DNA of 64,000 nt. Origin: Sialis fuliginosa. Taxonomy: Eukaryota; Arthropoda; Insecta; Megaloptera; Sialidae. Numbering within the stretch: position 1 is the first letter of the stretch; every line of letters starts with the position of its first letter. This document shows positions 39,222 through 51,747 of the stretch, piece by piece. The stretch is from positions 15,933,638-15,997,637 of the forward strand of contig OY540815.1 of the NCBI GenBank assembly GCA_961205875.1. The letters run 5' to 3'. Position numbers and translations under genes: made by a program. Below the pieces are notes generated by a model. It worked only from the letters and a program-made list of their open reading frames with translations. It ran no database searches and was not told the DNA's origin.

Positions 39222-39800
39222 TTCTTATACCATGTATATGAAATATACAATAGTATTAAGTAAGTATAGAGTGAAGCCGATTTTTTTCGAAATCCGGATT
39301 TTGATGGAATTATCCATTTTGACCTTCCCTGAATCCATTCTGACTATTTTCACCATGATGTCTCTGTGTCGGTCTGTCGGTCTCTAAGCGCTTTAACTCA
39401 AATACGACAAATCGTAGATGGGTGAAATTATATATTTAAGATTAATTTTTGTCTGGGAAGGAAACCTCCTATTTTTGAAAATAATCTTTCAACCGGATAC
39501 TTTGAAACAGTGCGAATTAGAAAAAAATGATGAAGTTAAAAATTGTAGGTAATATTATTATCTATAATTTATGGTTTCTTCATTTTTTCGAAAAAAAACA
39601 AAAAAAATGAAAAAATAATTAATTATAATTCAAATGTTTCATAACAGAGAAGAAATTTATAGTTTAGGTATTTGTCATTCATTTTATTTTATCTTTTATT
39701 AGTTTGTCAGAAATATAATAAAAAATAATCACGTATACTGTTCACTGTTAGGATCACGTATATGTTAAGAAAGTCACATGGCTCCCATGGCAGATATTTT
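39222..39800 (+). repeat. Interspersed repeat family B, copy 2 (longest)
   Basis: It starts CCATGTATATGAAAT, continues CGAAATCCGGATTTTG, TTTTGACCTTCCCTGAATCC, TTTCACCATGATGT, GTCGGTCTGTCGGTC, and ends CACGTATACTGTTCACTGT, AAGAAAGTC and GGCAGATATTTTA. The copy at 62467-62793 has the same ends, which defines the boundaries. Confidence 0.7.
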
Positions 39801-40636
39801 ATTCTGAATTTTGGAAGCATTGAAAATATAAAATAATAACCGACACCACACAAACCTTATGGAAAACATTTTTTTTTTTTAATAACCAACAGTACGAAAG
39901 CTTATATGAAAGTACCTATAAGTATAAAATCATGTATCTGTATATATAATGAAATCATTTAACTTAAAAAATAAATAATGCCTAAAGTTTTAAAGCTTAT
40001 AACCGTTGAATCTTTTGATTAGTGACTAAAGAACTGCAATATATCAAAAATTCAGTTAATTTGACTGAAACCAGCTTTCCATAAGGCTTTGCGCAGAATT
40101 ATGTAATGTGACTTACTTACAATTGTACTTGTATTACTTACACTAATGTAATTACTAAGTGAACCTCTTGCTAGTAAATCCTATTTTAACATCTATTCTT
40201 TACATTATGAATAATTGTGTCGAGTAATGAACTTCGTAGCATATACATACGTATACAAACACTTAAATATAAGGTAATGTTTGTATGGTTTTATCAGTTT
40301 AGATTTTAGTTAACTTTAAAGTTACTTAAAGAACAATTTTATTTCATCAAATAAAATATTATATTAAAATAATATTTATAATGTAGCGCCGTAAGGTATA
40401 GAAATCTTAAAACATCGGAATCCAGGACCAGTCAATGAATCTTTATGAAACCTTTTGGAATGTGTTTTTAACACTAAATAGAAAAAAGTTAAAAAAAATA
40501 TTTTGCACGGTCTCAATTTTTTATTTATTAAAATTAATAATTGGGTCATTCCATATAAAATCATCAAGGTGCTGAAGTTGCACCAATTTAAATTTTGATG
40601 AAAGTTTAATCATTTGTTATTATACTTATTAGTATT

Positions 40637-41202
40637 CGTGCTAAATTCACCAAAGGTAGTTAATTATTGAACAATTTAAATAAAAAACGATAGAGTATTA
40701 CCTGGCATTGATTAACCATTTAATTTTTGTACAATTTAACTTAAAAAATATTAGTTCGAAATTTTTCTTAAGATGCGCTAAAAAAACAAATGGCGATTTT
40801 TAAAAGAAAATTAAGATAAATCTTTGTAAGAGAATATTTTACAACAAACGTTGTGTGGCCTATATTATAGAAAATTGAATGTTCTACAAAAAATATTTTA
40901 TAAAAATTTTACGTAACGTGTCGTTCTTGACATATCTTGAAAAATAAATATTTTGAGATGTCACTCCTCCTCCTTACACACGATTTTGATGATTTTGAAA
41001 TGGGACCGTCCTCACGCCAGACCCAAGCAACTAACCAAGTTTCATTTATATCGGTTCAGTGGTTCATGAGTTATGCGTATGAAAAGGATTCAGGGGACAG
41101 ACAGACAGACACACAGACCGACAGACACGGAACGAAAAGTGTTTGTCTTGACCTGAAACGGGCACAAAGCTTCTCGTATCTTCGATATGGCGAGGAAGCA
41201 AT
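40637..41202 (-). repeat. Interspersed repeat family A, copy 2 (reverse)
   Basis: The complement of copy 1, from the GCTAAATTCACCAAAG end at the left to CCATATCGAAG complement at the right. Includes the complement of the TGTC microsatellite at 41095-41130. The ORF at 40937-41221 lies inside it and is the complement of the ORF region in copy 1, so it is not a gene. Confidence 0.75.
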
Positions 41203-41579
41203 ATGTAATACAGAAAACTGACATCAAAATTCATAAAATAAAATTAATTTATGTTTGAATACAAACGAAATAAGCATCTCTCAGAGTTGAAATAAATTTC
41301 ATGATCTAATATTCGTCCTACAACAAAATTATAATGAAATTACAAAATTTGTCACTTTTGTCAGGATCGTTTAACAAACAATATCTGCGCGTGAGTGAGA
41401 AAAAGAGAGAAGTATATAATTTTTACAGCTATCTCATTTGTCGTGTATTCATGTCTTTACAATTCGGTTTCTAAACCACAATACGCTCGTACTACTCGAG
41501 ATGACGTATTATATAATACCATATTGTTGCAAGCAACAGCACACACAGGGGCGAAATATAGATTTCTTATGTAATTCTT

Positions 41580-42110
41580 TGCTTCCTCGCAATATCGAAG
41601 ATACGAGAAGCTTTGTGATCGTTTTAGATTGAGATAAAAAAAATTTCTCCGATTTCAAAATTTTAAATTGATCTTTCCGTTTCACGTCAAGACAAACACT
41701 TTTCGTTATGTGTCTGTCTGTCTGTCCGTCCGTGTGTCCGAGTGTGTGTCCGTCTGTCGCCTGAATCCTTGTCATACGCATAACTCATGAACCACTGAGC
41801 CGATATTATTGAAACTTGGTCGGATGATTGGGTCTAGCTTGAGGACGGTCCCATTTCAAAATCATGTATAAGGGAGAGGGTAACATCCCAAAATATTTAG
41901 TTTTTCAAGATATCTCAATAATGACACATGTTACGTGAAAATTTTAAAGAATATTTTTTGTAGAACATTAAATTTCCTATAATATGGGTCTACAACATTT
42001 TGTTGTAAAATATTCCCTATTTATTTGGATTGAAACTGTCAAAAATCAAAAATATACGAAAAAATAATATTTTTTAGTAAAATTGTATAAAAATTAAATG
42101 GTTAACCGAT
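41580..42110 (+). repeat. Interspersed repeat family A, copy 3
   Basis: Direct copy of 37441-38165, beginning CTTCCTCGCAATATCGAAG and including a TGTCTGTCTGTCCGTCC run. It ends near TTAAATGGTTAACCGATTC, some 100 bp before the exon-like island at 42214. Confidence 0.75.
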
Positions 42111-42213
42111 TCTTCGTCTGTAATAGAATCTCTTAAACAAACAACACACAAACCCTGTCTATTTGTATAAAAAAAATATCTCTTTGAAACATAACCTCCA
42201 AAAAAAGACTACT

Positions 42214-42308
42214 ATGGCGCACAATTCCATCGAGACGCCGCCGGATCTGTCCCTCACCTTCGCTGCCATAGACACCGGCTCCACGTCTAAAGATGACGCG
42301 AGAAAGTG
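42214..42308 (+). CDS. Putative first coding exon of an unidentified nested gene
   Basis: A GC-rich island of about 95 bp in a region that is otherwise strongly AT-rich. From the ATG at 42214 it reads MAHNSIETPPDLSLTFAAID, continuing TGSTSKDDARK, with mostly G or C at third codon positions as in the Dop1 exons. The ATG has A at -3 and G at +4. GT dinucleotides near 42306-42316 (GTGTATGT, GTATGT) could serve as a weak donor. If not spliced, the frame stops at 42361. A TATA-like TTTGTATAAAAAA lies at 42161-42173. I do not recognise the protein and see no partner exon. It cannot be a Dop1 exon in order, because exons 2 and 3 join in frame without it. Alternatives: a non-coding conserved element or a chance island. 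Confidence 0.4.
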
Positions 42309-43062
42309 TATGTATGTACGTATCGTAGAAACACTAAGTTATCAGAACTGTCACTGGGTTTGATATTCAATATTTGACGGGCTTAGAGATATCTACAGAG
42401 CTTTTGTTTCCATCCATATAGAAAGGTTTTGTTGTAGATTAATGTTATTTGAGCATTGCATTATTGCAGTGATTCGTGTTGTTTTTACCTTTGTGATAAT
42501 GACATTACATACAGAATGAGTAAAAAATATGGAATATTGCTTATATTTTCTAAAATATTCATTACTTATTTAAAAAAAATGTTTTTGTAAATGTATTTAA
42601 AGAAATTATTTCCTATGTAATGCTAATCTTCGAAAAAATGGTGCTATCAATTACGTTGCTATAGCATCCATCTCTTTTTTTAATGACAACATATCTTTTT
42701 TATTGATTTTATGAATAGATCTCAGTCCAAATGTTTCTTACTAATAAAGTTGAATTTTAAACAAACTATTTTTTTTAATATTATTTCTAATATTTTTCCA
42801 TACTCAGTAGGTTTTAAAGTTTCTTCGACTTTTAAAAAATATTGAATTTCTGTAACAAAGTTACTTGAGTGAAATATATTCCTTAGACCAAGGAAAGTAG
42901 GTACTTGCATAAATAATATTAATGCTTAATAATACATAAAACATACCTTGAACTTGGGTTTTAAGGTTAGTCAAAAGTTAAAGGAAAATTCTTTGTAGGT
43001 TGTGAATAAATTAATAGGTTCGGTAAGTTTAATTACCTGCAACGTCAGACACGCAGTATAAA

Positions 43063-43825
43063 TACAGGATGATTCATGACTGGTGTTCCGAATTGGAACA
43101 GTGAATCGATGGAATTATTTTAAGCAAAAATATTCATATAAACATGTATCCGAAAATTGTTCGTTAGGAAGTTACAGCCGTCCAAATTTTTTTTTCAGAA
43201 TCTTGATGTTACGTTTTCAGGGTGATCTAAAACCATTGAATAACTAAGAAACTAAAATTCCGACTGGAATGATTTTGGTATCATTCAAACTGGCGTATTA
43301 GTCTGTACCCATTAAGCACTGAGCCACACCCGCGGAAATGCGGTACAAAGGAAGGAGAGATAAACGCGCAGCGATCATTTTTCGCGCTAGTGTAAATTTA
43401 CAATCAGTATAGCCCGACACTCAGAGCAGCTATCGTGCTGGTTTTGGTCTTAAGTTATAGATCTCGATTAAATCTACAAGGTACAAATACAAATCAAAAC
43501 ATTTGACTAGTTTTAGTGAGTGAAAACTTCATATAATAATAAAAAATAAATTATATGTCGGCTAAAACACGTGCAAAAAGCCAGTATGAAATATAAAACA
43601 CACTACAATCAACCAAAAATCGATCCGTGCTATCCAGACTCTTATTGGAGTGACTAATAAGTCTGAGTATTATCTAACCCTACTGCAAATGACGCGATCT
43701 TTTGAATTTGGAACATACTCACGTCAATCCCTCGACTGTGCATCTCGACACAGTCACATCTATTTTTTTGTTTAAAATATTTAGCAACCATTAAAGTTTG
43801 TCACGCCAGTCCTGAATCACCTGTA
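43063..43825. mobile_element. Family F TIR element enclosing a family E copy
   Basis: The left end TACAGGATGATTCATGACTG and the right end, complemented, TACAGGTGATTCAGGACTG, are near-identical inverted repeats. Just inside the left end are TTTTAAGCAAAAATATTCAT and TGTATCCGAAAATTGTTCG, shared with 7046-7145. A reverse family E copy (43383-43507) lies in the middle. There is no ORF and no certain target duplication. Confidence 0.55.
43383..43507 (-). repeat. Interspersed repeat family E, copy 3 (reverse)
   Basis: Complement of the other copies: GCGCTAGTGTAAATTTACA, GACACTCAGAGCAGCTA, and AAGGTACAAATACAAATCAA. It lies inside the family F element. Confidence 0.6.
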
Positions 43826-45329
43826 TACTTGTATACAACGAATGTTATTTTTTATAATTTGTGGAATTTTTGCCATTTTCTAGAGTATCTCATCTGTGAA
43901 AAATATTGACATTTGTATGATAATAATTTATCAACAAGCACGAACCATATTTCATGTCTGTTTTGTTGTGTTTCTAGAAATGTAAGATGTGCGATTTGTT
44001 CTTGTTCGAAAAAAGGAATACACACATTCATAAATAACAAATGAAAATGGAGCCACTCTATTTCATGCAATTTTCATATCAAGATATATTTATTTTCCTT
44101 AATTTAATTAGTATATTCATCGATAACTGCAAGAATGTGTTTTCTCAGGAGAGTGATTTGAAAATTATAATTGTATCTGTTTTGTTAAAAAATCGTTAAA
44201 TTACCATTTTTGTTAATTTAATTTTTTTCGAACTAGATCAAAAGTAACACATAACTAAAACGAAATAAGTTTTTATCAAAAAATAGACAAAATGTTAAGT
44301 AACATGTTATATATATATCCTAATACCATTGTATATATTTTCAATTTTCTTATATCTTTAAGAATATTCGTGATACACAAGAAAATCAAATAAAATGTAA
44401 TTTTGGAAAGCGGAGAAGATAACGTTGTATTTTTAAATTTTAAGCACGTATAGAACAGCTATCGGAGAAAATAGAAGCGGCATTTTTCTTAAATAAAAAC
44501 CACCTTAAATTACTTCCAGCTTGATAAAAACCATCATAATTTATTAAAAGAATTTCTATAAAAATATACCACTTTATTCGTACTAAATTCAAATTATTAA
44601 ACTATAATAAAATAGCAGTTGAAAATAATGTTTAAAATATATATATTAACTATAATATATCATAAAATACGTTTAAATGATTATTATTTATGTTATTAAT
44701 AAAACTACAAAAAAATCTTCCGAAGTACATAATACATAAAAACTTAATAAAAATGTTGCACACATTTAAAATACTATATAATATATTATATTAGGATCGG
44801 CATACTAACAATAAGTGCCATTACATGTAAAGGAAACTGTAAAACGACGCGACGTGGACGTATTGTCATATCAGTTTTATTGGTCGACAACAGAGTATAA
44901 CATATTATGATTATAATTTTATCCTTAATTAAAGCTCAAAGATAAATAATTAATATTTACAATATTTTGTATATAGTTTTGTGTTACAATACAAAAATAT
45001 CGGTTTGGAGAACCATAGATGACTTCCATGTTCTTTAATATATTTTTAAATAATTTTCAATATATACAAATTTTCAATGGGATTTGTCAGAAATGAAACT
45101 AACCTATGTATTATAAATGTTAATTTTGTAATGTCCTCTTGTCAAATTATTAATTTGATAATTTGAATTTAGTTGCATTTCATCCAAGGCAAAATGAATT
45201 AGTGACGTATTAATTAGTAACTATTTAAAATTCAAATTTTGAGGGTGGTTTTCACCTCTTTCATCTCTTCAAGACACGTCTTATCAAAATAAGTGAATAA
45301 TACTCGCAACGTTCACTTTTTAGACGTTG

Positions 45330-45625
45330 TTACAAAATTTCGAATATTTCCATACCCCCTAATCCGATTCGCATCAAAATCAATAGATCTGGAGTAGGTA
45401 CTCAATGAGACAAACATTTTTTCTAAAAATAATTCAAATCGGTGCATTTTTACAGTAGTTATCGTGAACGAAAGAAAATTCTACATCCAGACACACAGGC
45501 ACACGCACAGCCGCCATGCAGAAAACAACTTTTCTTGAAGATTATAATCAGAATCTGTCATTATTCTGGACACCATTTTTCGACGTATTGCAATACTTTC
45601 ATTTCCTTCGAAACATGGAAGTAAT
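45330..45625 (+). repeat. Family G repeat
   Basis: AAATTTCGAATATTTCCATA, AATCCGATTCGCATCAAAAT, then GTTATCGTGAACGAAAGAAA, TTCTACATCCAGACAC and ACATGGAAGTAATT. The right part matches 34584-34750. The ORF at 45442-45624 falls within it and is not a gene. Confidence 0.55.
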
Positions 45626-46854
45626 TAAAAAGTGTTCGACATATATAAAGACATTTTTATAAAGTACATTTTTCAACTACAACTATTGTGTTGAATCCAG
45701 AAAAACTTGTGTTAAACAAAATTCCTTTGTCGTAGAATATCTTTTTAGTGTACTTCATGTATATTTGTTTGATTTGAATGTTCCGTTCAAAGGATGGAGT
45801 GATCAAAAGAAGTTTTATATATTTGTGTACATATACAATACAATATACATATACTAGAATGTACATTGTTCAATGTACATTCATATGTATGAAATAGTTC
45901 AACATAGTTTGTTGAAATTCTATCAGAAGGTATAATATTCTGAAAGCAATATGTATGTATAATATGTACTTATTTATACATATAAATAGACATACCCATA
46001 TGTACACTACAGATGCATAATTCACATAAAAATTCATCCTATTTAAAACCAAAAAATTCATAGCCCGCATCCAGCTTTATTGTACATAATAAAACCATCT
46101 GATCAAAGAGTTACTGATTAATCAATAAAAGTCGGTTAAAATTTGGCTGTCTTATACGTAAATATATACGGAGCAGTAATACAGTTCCCTAATGAGAGGT
46201 AACTTGCGTGCTCTGGAGTAATTGTATCGAATAATTGTATTTTGTTGATCCAAGATACTATGTAATTGTAATTGTATTGTACGTCCTCATCAACTAATTT
46301 TTTATGAAAAAAAGATATTTATAATATTTCTTCATACTATACCCTTGTTTAAGTATAATGTTCATTTTAAAATTTAGAAGTTAATGTATGTAAAAGGCAT
46401 CCCTTGCATTGAACAAAAAATTAATGAAATGAATGAAAAAACACCACTTTAAATTGATTAATTGTTTGGAAAAGTTTTTTAAAAAGCATACAAATATACA
46501 CCCTTTTAATATATGGCTAAAGTTCTAATTGGATTCAAATAATTTATTACATTCGGTTAGAAAATATGAATACTTGATAAAATATTTATGACATATATGA
46601 AAATAGCATTTCCTTAAAATTTTCACGAAGAACTTCCAACTGATGTAAAAAAATCAATAAGAGCCATTTTATAGATGCATATCAAATTACATAAAATATG
46701 CAAGGAGACCTTTTCCCACATTGGCGTAGCAAAATAATATTACGGGAATTCCAAACTCAATATTAATGTAAATAAACAAATACCTATAAATGTTTCCTGC
46801 ACAAATCTTAATAGAAAACGTAACGTTCATCTTGTGATACTGAATTAGAAAATG

Positions 46855-47282
46855 TGTTTACACCAGAGACTTGAACCTGAACTCGAATAACCATATATTT
46901 TTAAAAAGTTCAATAAATTATTTTTAATATTTTAATATTTTTCTCCAATGATTTTTAAAAGAGATTATAAAATGTACTAATACTGGAAATCAGTTTGAAT
47001 TTTATGGTATGATGTGACTTATCAAGTCAACTACTAAAATTTATATATTTTTTACTTCCTTTCTTAATTCTATAACTGAATTACATTTCAATTTGGAAAA
47101 AAATTGAAAAATAAAGATTTCAATCTTTAAAATGTAATTTTATTTTTTGCCCTTTTTTCTAGCAATATTTTAATGGCCACAAACTTTAACCCGAACCCGA
47201 GCCAGAACCCTTAAAAAAATAAAGGGGTTTGAACCCAAACAGTTTGCAACATGTTGAACCCAAACCCGAACCATAAATACAC
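46855..47282 (+). repeat. Interspersed repeat family D, copy 1 (uninterrupted)
   Basis: Begins near ACTTGAACCTGAACTCGAAT, then TTTTTAAAAAGTTCAATAAA, TATGGTATGATGTGA.TTATC, ATTACATTTCAATTTG, ATATTTTAATGGCCA, and ends with a run of GAACCCAAACC-type hexamers and ACCATAAATA. It is the empty-site counterpart of the interrupted copy at 62090-62888. Confidence 0.7.
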
Positions 47283-47879
47283 TTTTAAAATTTGACAATG
47301 TATGCCAACAACTACATAAATGTTGTATACTAGATAATAATACAAGCTAATAATGTATAAACGTCCGTCATAATTGATAGGTTAAACCGCGCAGTTACAT
47401 ATAATTAATTAAACATTCATTATTACTTACAGCACATAAAATCGTAACAACGTCGCATTACAGTTGCCGTTTTTACCGACGCGACACCACAAACGACTGA
47501 AACAATTTTTCAACAATGTTTTTTACACGTTAATGATTTGTAATAGATGCATCAGTACGATAATAATCCAATAACCACCCTATTTAATTAAATTTTGGAT
47601 ATATTTTTGATTGTATGGTTTATCGGTACAATCCTGTTCAATTGTTTCGTGGTTTAGGAAATCGTACAGTAGCGTAACATTAACAATTTCCGTTCTGATA
47701 TAGACAATAAAACAATTGTACTATATTTCTATATAAAAAAATTTTATGAAAGTTTGTGCGCCATGAATTCTGATTTTCGCCGAGAGCTTCGAAGAAAAAA
47801 ATTATAAGTAACTCATGCATTTTCTTGGTAAAATTTGGGAAATGTTTAAACTATGTATTCAACAAAATATTCTTATTTT

Positions 47880-48247
47880 TTCAAAAAGTACTGAATTAGA
47901 AATATTTGTTGATATTTGATTACTACCATTTCTGAATATTAATCCATATACATTTAACTGTTTTACAGCGTGATTTGATGAAAATCAGCCAATAGATGTC
48001 AAAATGGTGGACATTTAAACTAATTATAAGTATAATTTATTTATTAATTATTATATTATCATAGCACCTGCTTTACATTGTTTCAAATTTGACGATTCCT
48101 TCTTTTATATCTTTTGTGTCGTAGTACTTATCATTGGCAAGTGTCCACCATTGCGTGCTCATTACTGGTTTTACTTTATCCATTACTGGAGAAAATACAT
48201 AAACAAAATAAAAGGCTATAATTAAAAAAAACTATATTCGCGGACTA
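47880..48247 (-). mobile_element. Family C TIR element, copy 3 (internal part)
   Basis: Minus-strand copy with TAGAAATATTTGTTGATATT, CGTAGTACTTATCATT and GTGTCCACCATTGCGTGCTC. It ends at CGCGGACTACCTTA, without a full terminus. Confidence 0.6.
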
Positions 48248-48809
48248 CCTTATATAATAATAAAAACATGAAAAAGAAAATCATGTTATTAAAAAATTCT
48301 AAAAATATAATAAAATAATAAGCTCGTCAAAAATGTCCTTTCCAAGATCAAGTACACAAAATTATTTTAACTGACACATTCAAAGTGTATCATCAAGGTA
48401 GAAAAAAGTCAACAATCTGTGCATTAATCAGAAATTCCACGGGTTCTCGCAGTTCTAGAATCGTTGGAATTTACCGCAGTTTCTTCATATTCCACTTGGA
48501 ATGCGAATAAATTAATTGCAAATATTTCCTTTCGAGTGGAAACGATCAGCAAAGTGTGTACGGTTGAATAAAGATGAACTACAACATATCCAAATAAACG
48601 TTCTACATATTATATGATTATACTACATCATAGACGATAGTTGGGTATGAATAGTTTTACGCTGAATTTAATATATTATTCTACGTTCATATTTTATACG
48701 AGAATGTATACATCGTGACAATTATATTCTGATACAAATGAAAACACTAAAATATTAAATTTATAATAAAGTTTCTGTTGGGTTTTTATTCAATTGTTAA
48801 AGTAGACAT

Positions 48810-49319
48810 AAGGTATTGGAAAGGACCCCAGTAATGGCAAATTTTTAATTAAATGTACTGAATTAAAAATATGTGTTGATATTTGATTACTACCATTTCT
48901 GATTATTAATCTATATACATTTAACTGCCTTACAGCGTAATTTGATGACAATCAGCGAATATGTGTCAAAATAGTGGACATTTAAACTAATTATTTGTAT
49001 AATTTATTAATTAATTATTATATTATCATAGCAACTGCTTTACATTGTATCAAATTTGACGATTCTTTCTTCTATATCTTTTGTGTCGTAGTACTTATCA
49101 TTTTGTAATCATTAGCAAGTGTCCATCACTGCGTGCTCATTACTGGTTTTACTTTATCCATTACTGAAGAAAAAATATAAATAAAATAAATGGCTATAAT
49201 TTAAAAAACAAACTATATTTGCGGACTTAAATTGATTAAATAAAGAGCTACTTATTTTATTAGTAACATGAGTTCATGAAACTTGCTCTTATAGCAACCA
49301 TAACTTGTGCCTTTACCTT
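48810..49319 (-). mobile_element. Family C TIR element, copy 4 (most complete)
   Basis: Begins AAGGTATTGG and ends CACAAGTTATGG-complement with GCACAAG...TACCTT. Both AGGTA termini are flanked by TA, consistent with a TA target duplication as in Tc1/mariner-type elements, though TIRs are partly degraded on the left. Length about 510 bp, no ORF. Confidence 0.65.
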
Positions 49320-49425
49320 ATGTATTGAAAGTTTTTCTTTCATGTTTTTGCATTTTTACGTTGAATTATATAAACACAGATAAAATAAATAGTTAATAAT
49401 TTTGAAGTTGAAACACTAAACTTTA

Positions 49426-49581
49426 AGGCGAGAATACATGGGTAATGTATCACCTACGTGCATTACAAATAGTGTAGCAAGAAAACGTAATTTACGTTCT
49501 TTTCACAATACGTATGTAACGTTCGCAAGCTCTACTATTTATAATGCACTTACGTGACTCACTACCCGTGTATTCTCACTA
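49426..49581. mobile_element. Short hairpin MITE, probable TTA target duplication
   Basis: Arms GCGAGAATACATGGGTA and, complemented, GTGAGAATACACGGGTA, then TCACCTACGTGCATTA against TCACGTAAGTGCATTA. Flanked by TTA at 49423-49425 and 49582-49584. About 156 bp and almost wholly palindromic. Confidence 0.6.
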
Positions 49582-50473
49582 TTAAAAATGGGTGTTGTCT
49601 ACCAATTGGTTAACTCCGTGCGCACTTTTCAACATTAACCCAAAGCCTGGATCTAGAAACGTGAACTTTTATGGGTGTCTTCCTTTTAATTGACATAAAC
49701 ATCCTCTAAGAAAAGATTTTTCCGAAATTCATCGTTTACTTATTTCTAACGCTCTTGCCAATCAGAAGTCGCCTACTGCTGGACTTATTTTAAAAATTTG
49801 ACTTACAAAAAGTTAACTACCATATTCAATTGAATGGAAAATATAGTGTAAATATAGTTTTAGCTTTTCCACTCAAAAAGTCAATTTATATAATTGAAAG
49901 TCTTAAGTAAACATGGGTATATATAATAGAGTAGTCGTTATGAAATAAGTTAGCTAATGATCTGAAATAAATCCTCGCTAAAGGATAACCCTGTAGTTCA
50001 ATTTTAAGAGGTGTCGTAAAGGGGGGTCCCATTTCCCATTTAAATAAAATGGGAAAATGATTCTTTAGTACTAATGTTACTATTACTGATTCATTATAAC
50101 TGATGAACAATTTTTAAGGACATCATTTTGTAGAAGATAAAATTCTCTATAAAAGTGTTTACAAAGTCATGTCTCTCAATTCAACGTATCAGAAGTTACA
50201 GGCATTCAAAGTGATTTATTTGTTAAATTGTACATCTAAACTATTGTTTCTATAAAATAAGTTAAATAGTAATTTTGTGGGAAATTTAATTCTCTATAAA
50301 AAATAGTTCAGAGAACTATAGGTGTAAATGCAACGAGTTAAAACTTAGAAGCGTTTTAAATTTTATTTTTTTTACAAAAATCAATATTTTTACTTGAATT
50401 TTCTATTTAAATAGCAATATTAATATTACCCTACTACGAAAAGAAATTACCAAACCGATAACTAGCATTATTA

Positions 50474-50611
50474 TGCCGTGTTTAGACCAAAGAAAACAAA
50501 ACAGCAACACGGTGTTTGAAAACACATCGTATTTAAAAATGCATAGGGTTTATTGCACTTTTGTAATAAAGACACGATTTTGCTGTTTTGTTTTTTCGTT
50601 TAAACACGGCA
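50474..50611. mobile_element. Short MITE with TTA target duplication
   Basis: TIRs TGCCGTGTTTAGACCAAAG and, complemented, TGCCGTGTTTAAACGAAAA, both followed by AACAAAACAGCAA. Flanked by TTA at 50471-50473 and 50612-50614. 138 bp, no ORF. PIF/Harbinger-like by target site. Confidence 0.75.
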
Positions 50612-51747
50612 TTAGAACATAATTTTATTCTCTACAAAATAACGTTCTTCTTTAGTACTAAAGAATAATTTTCCATATTATTTAAATTTTTAAATTTAAA
50701 TTTAATTTATTATTATTTAACGAGAGTGAAAAAAAAATTCGATTTTTTACTATATTCTTACTTAAAATGTATGGAAATAGGTATTTACTCAAGTGTATTT
50801 TGACATTTGAATACCCGCGCAATCAGCTGCTCTAAGCATATAGGCATCATATCACCGCGTACTGCTCAACCCCTTGGTATAATAGCGCGATGAAATCGAG
50901 CCTAATTGTAAGATTTCTCGCATTAAAATTCCCAATAAAATCTGTTCAGTAAAAATATTACTTGTAAAAGACGCAAACTGCAAAAAAATATATAACATAT
51001 ATTATACTGGCAGAAGTATAGATTGTAAAGGAGATGAAAAAATTGGCATGAAGATTAATAAATGACAGCTTATTTCCTGAAACCCAGTTCCATTTATAAA
51101 CAACAGTTTAAAGCCTTGCACACTTGATCTTTTTGTAATAAAATATTTCAAGTATGCACTTTGAAGTTATAAATAACCCCTTTTTAGGAACAATCGTTTT
51201 TAAAGTATTCTGTTAAAAAAAGTACATGTATTTTTTTCTCAAAGTGTAAACAAGAAAAGTAGATTAAGCTCATACCTTTTTTTCTGACTCTGTTTTCATC
51301 GAAGGGGAAGTCCCGTTTACGTTTCAACTTACATCAATTGCTTCAAGGCGAAATCAATAATTCCCTGTTCCAATTTATGAGCTATAACTATGAATATTAT
51401 TTTACATTTTAACTGTTTTTATATTAACATAAAATGAGAATGCTTTTTTGAATGATATTATGAAAAAGATAGAATAGTTATATGTGTTAAAATTTACAGC
51501 ATCATAAAAATAATATGTGGCGCGTATAAAAGGAATAAAAAATTATTGGTGTAATATACGATAAAACGTTTATTATATTGTACTGTACATTTTAAATAAT
51601 ATATCACCACGAAAGCCATTCTTCGAAAGTTTAAATAATAACAAACAAAAATTATTTATCTTTAAATATCCGCTTCTACTTAAAAAACAAAATACACAAA
51701 TAATAATGTTTAATATCTCGTTCATACACATTGTTATATATAACATA

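Noticed and set aside
37439-41781. Several ORFs with TDRQTDRQT or SVCLSVRPSV runs
   Set aside because: They translate the TGTC/CGTC microsatellite within family A repeats on both strands.
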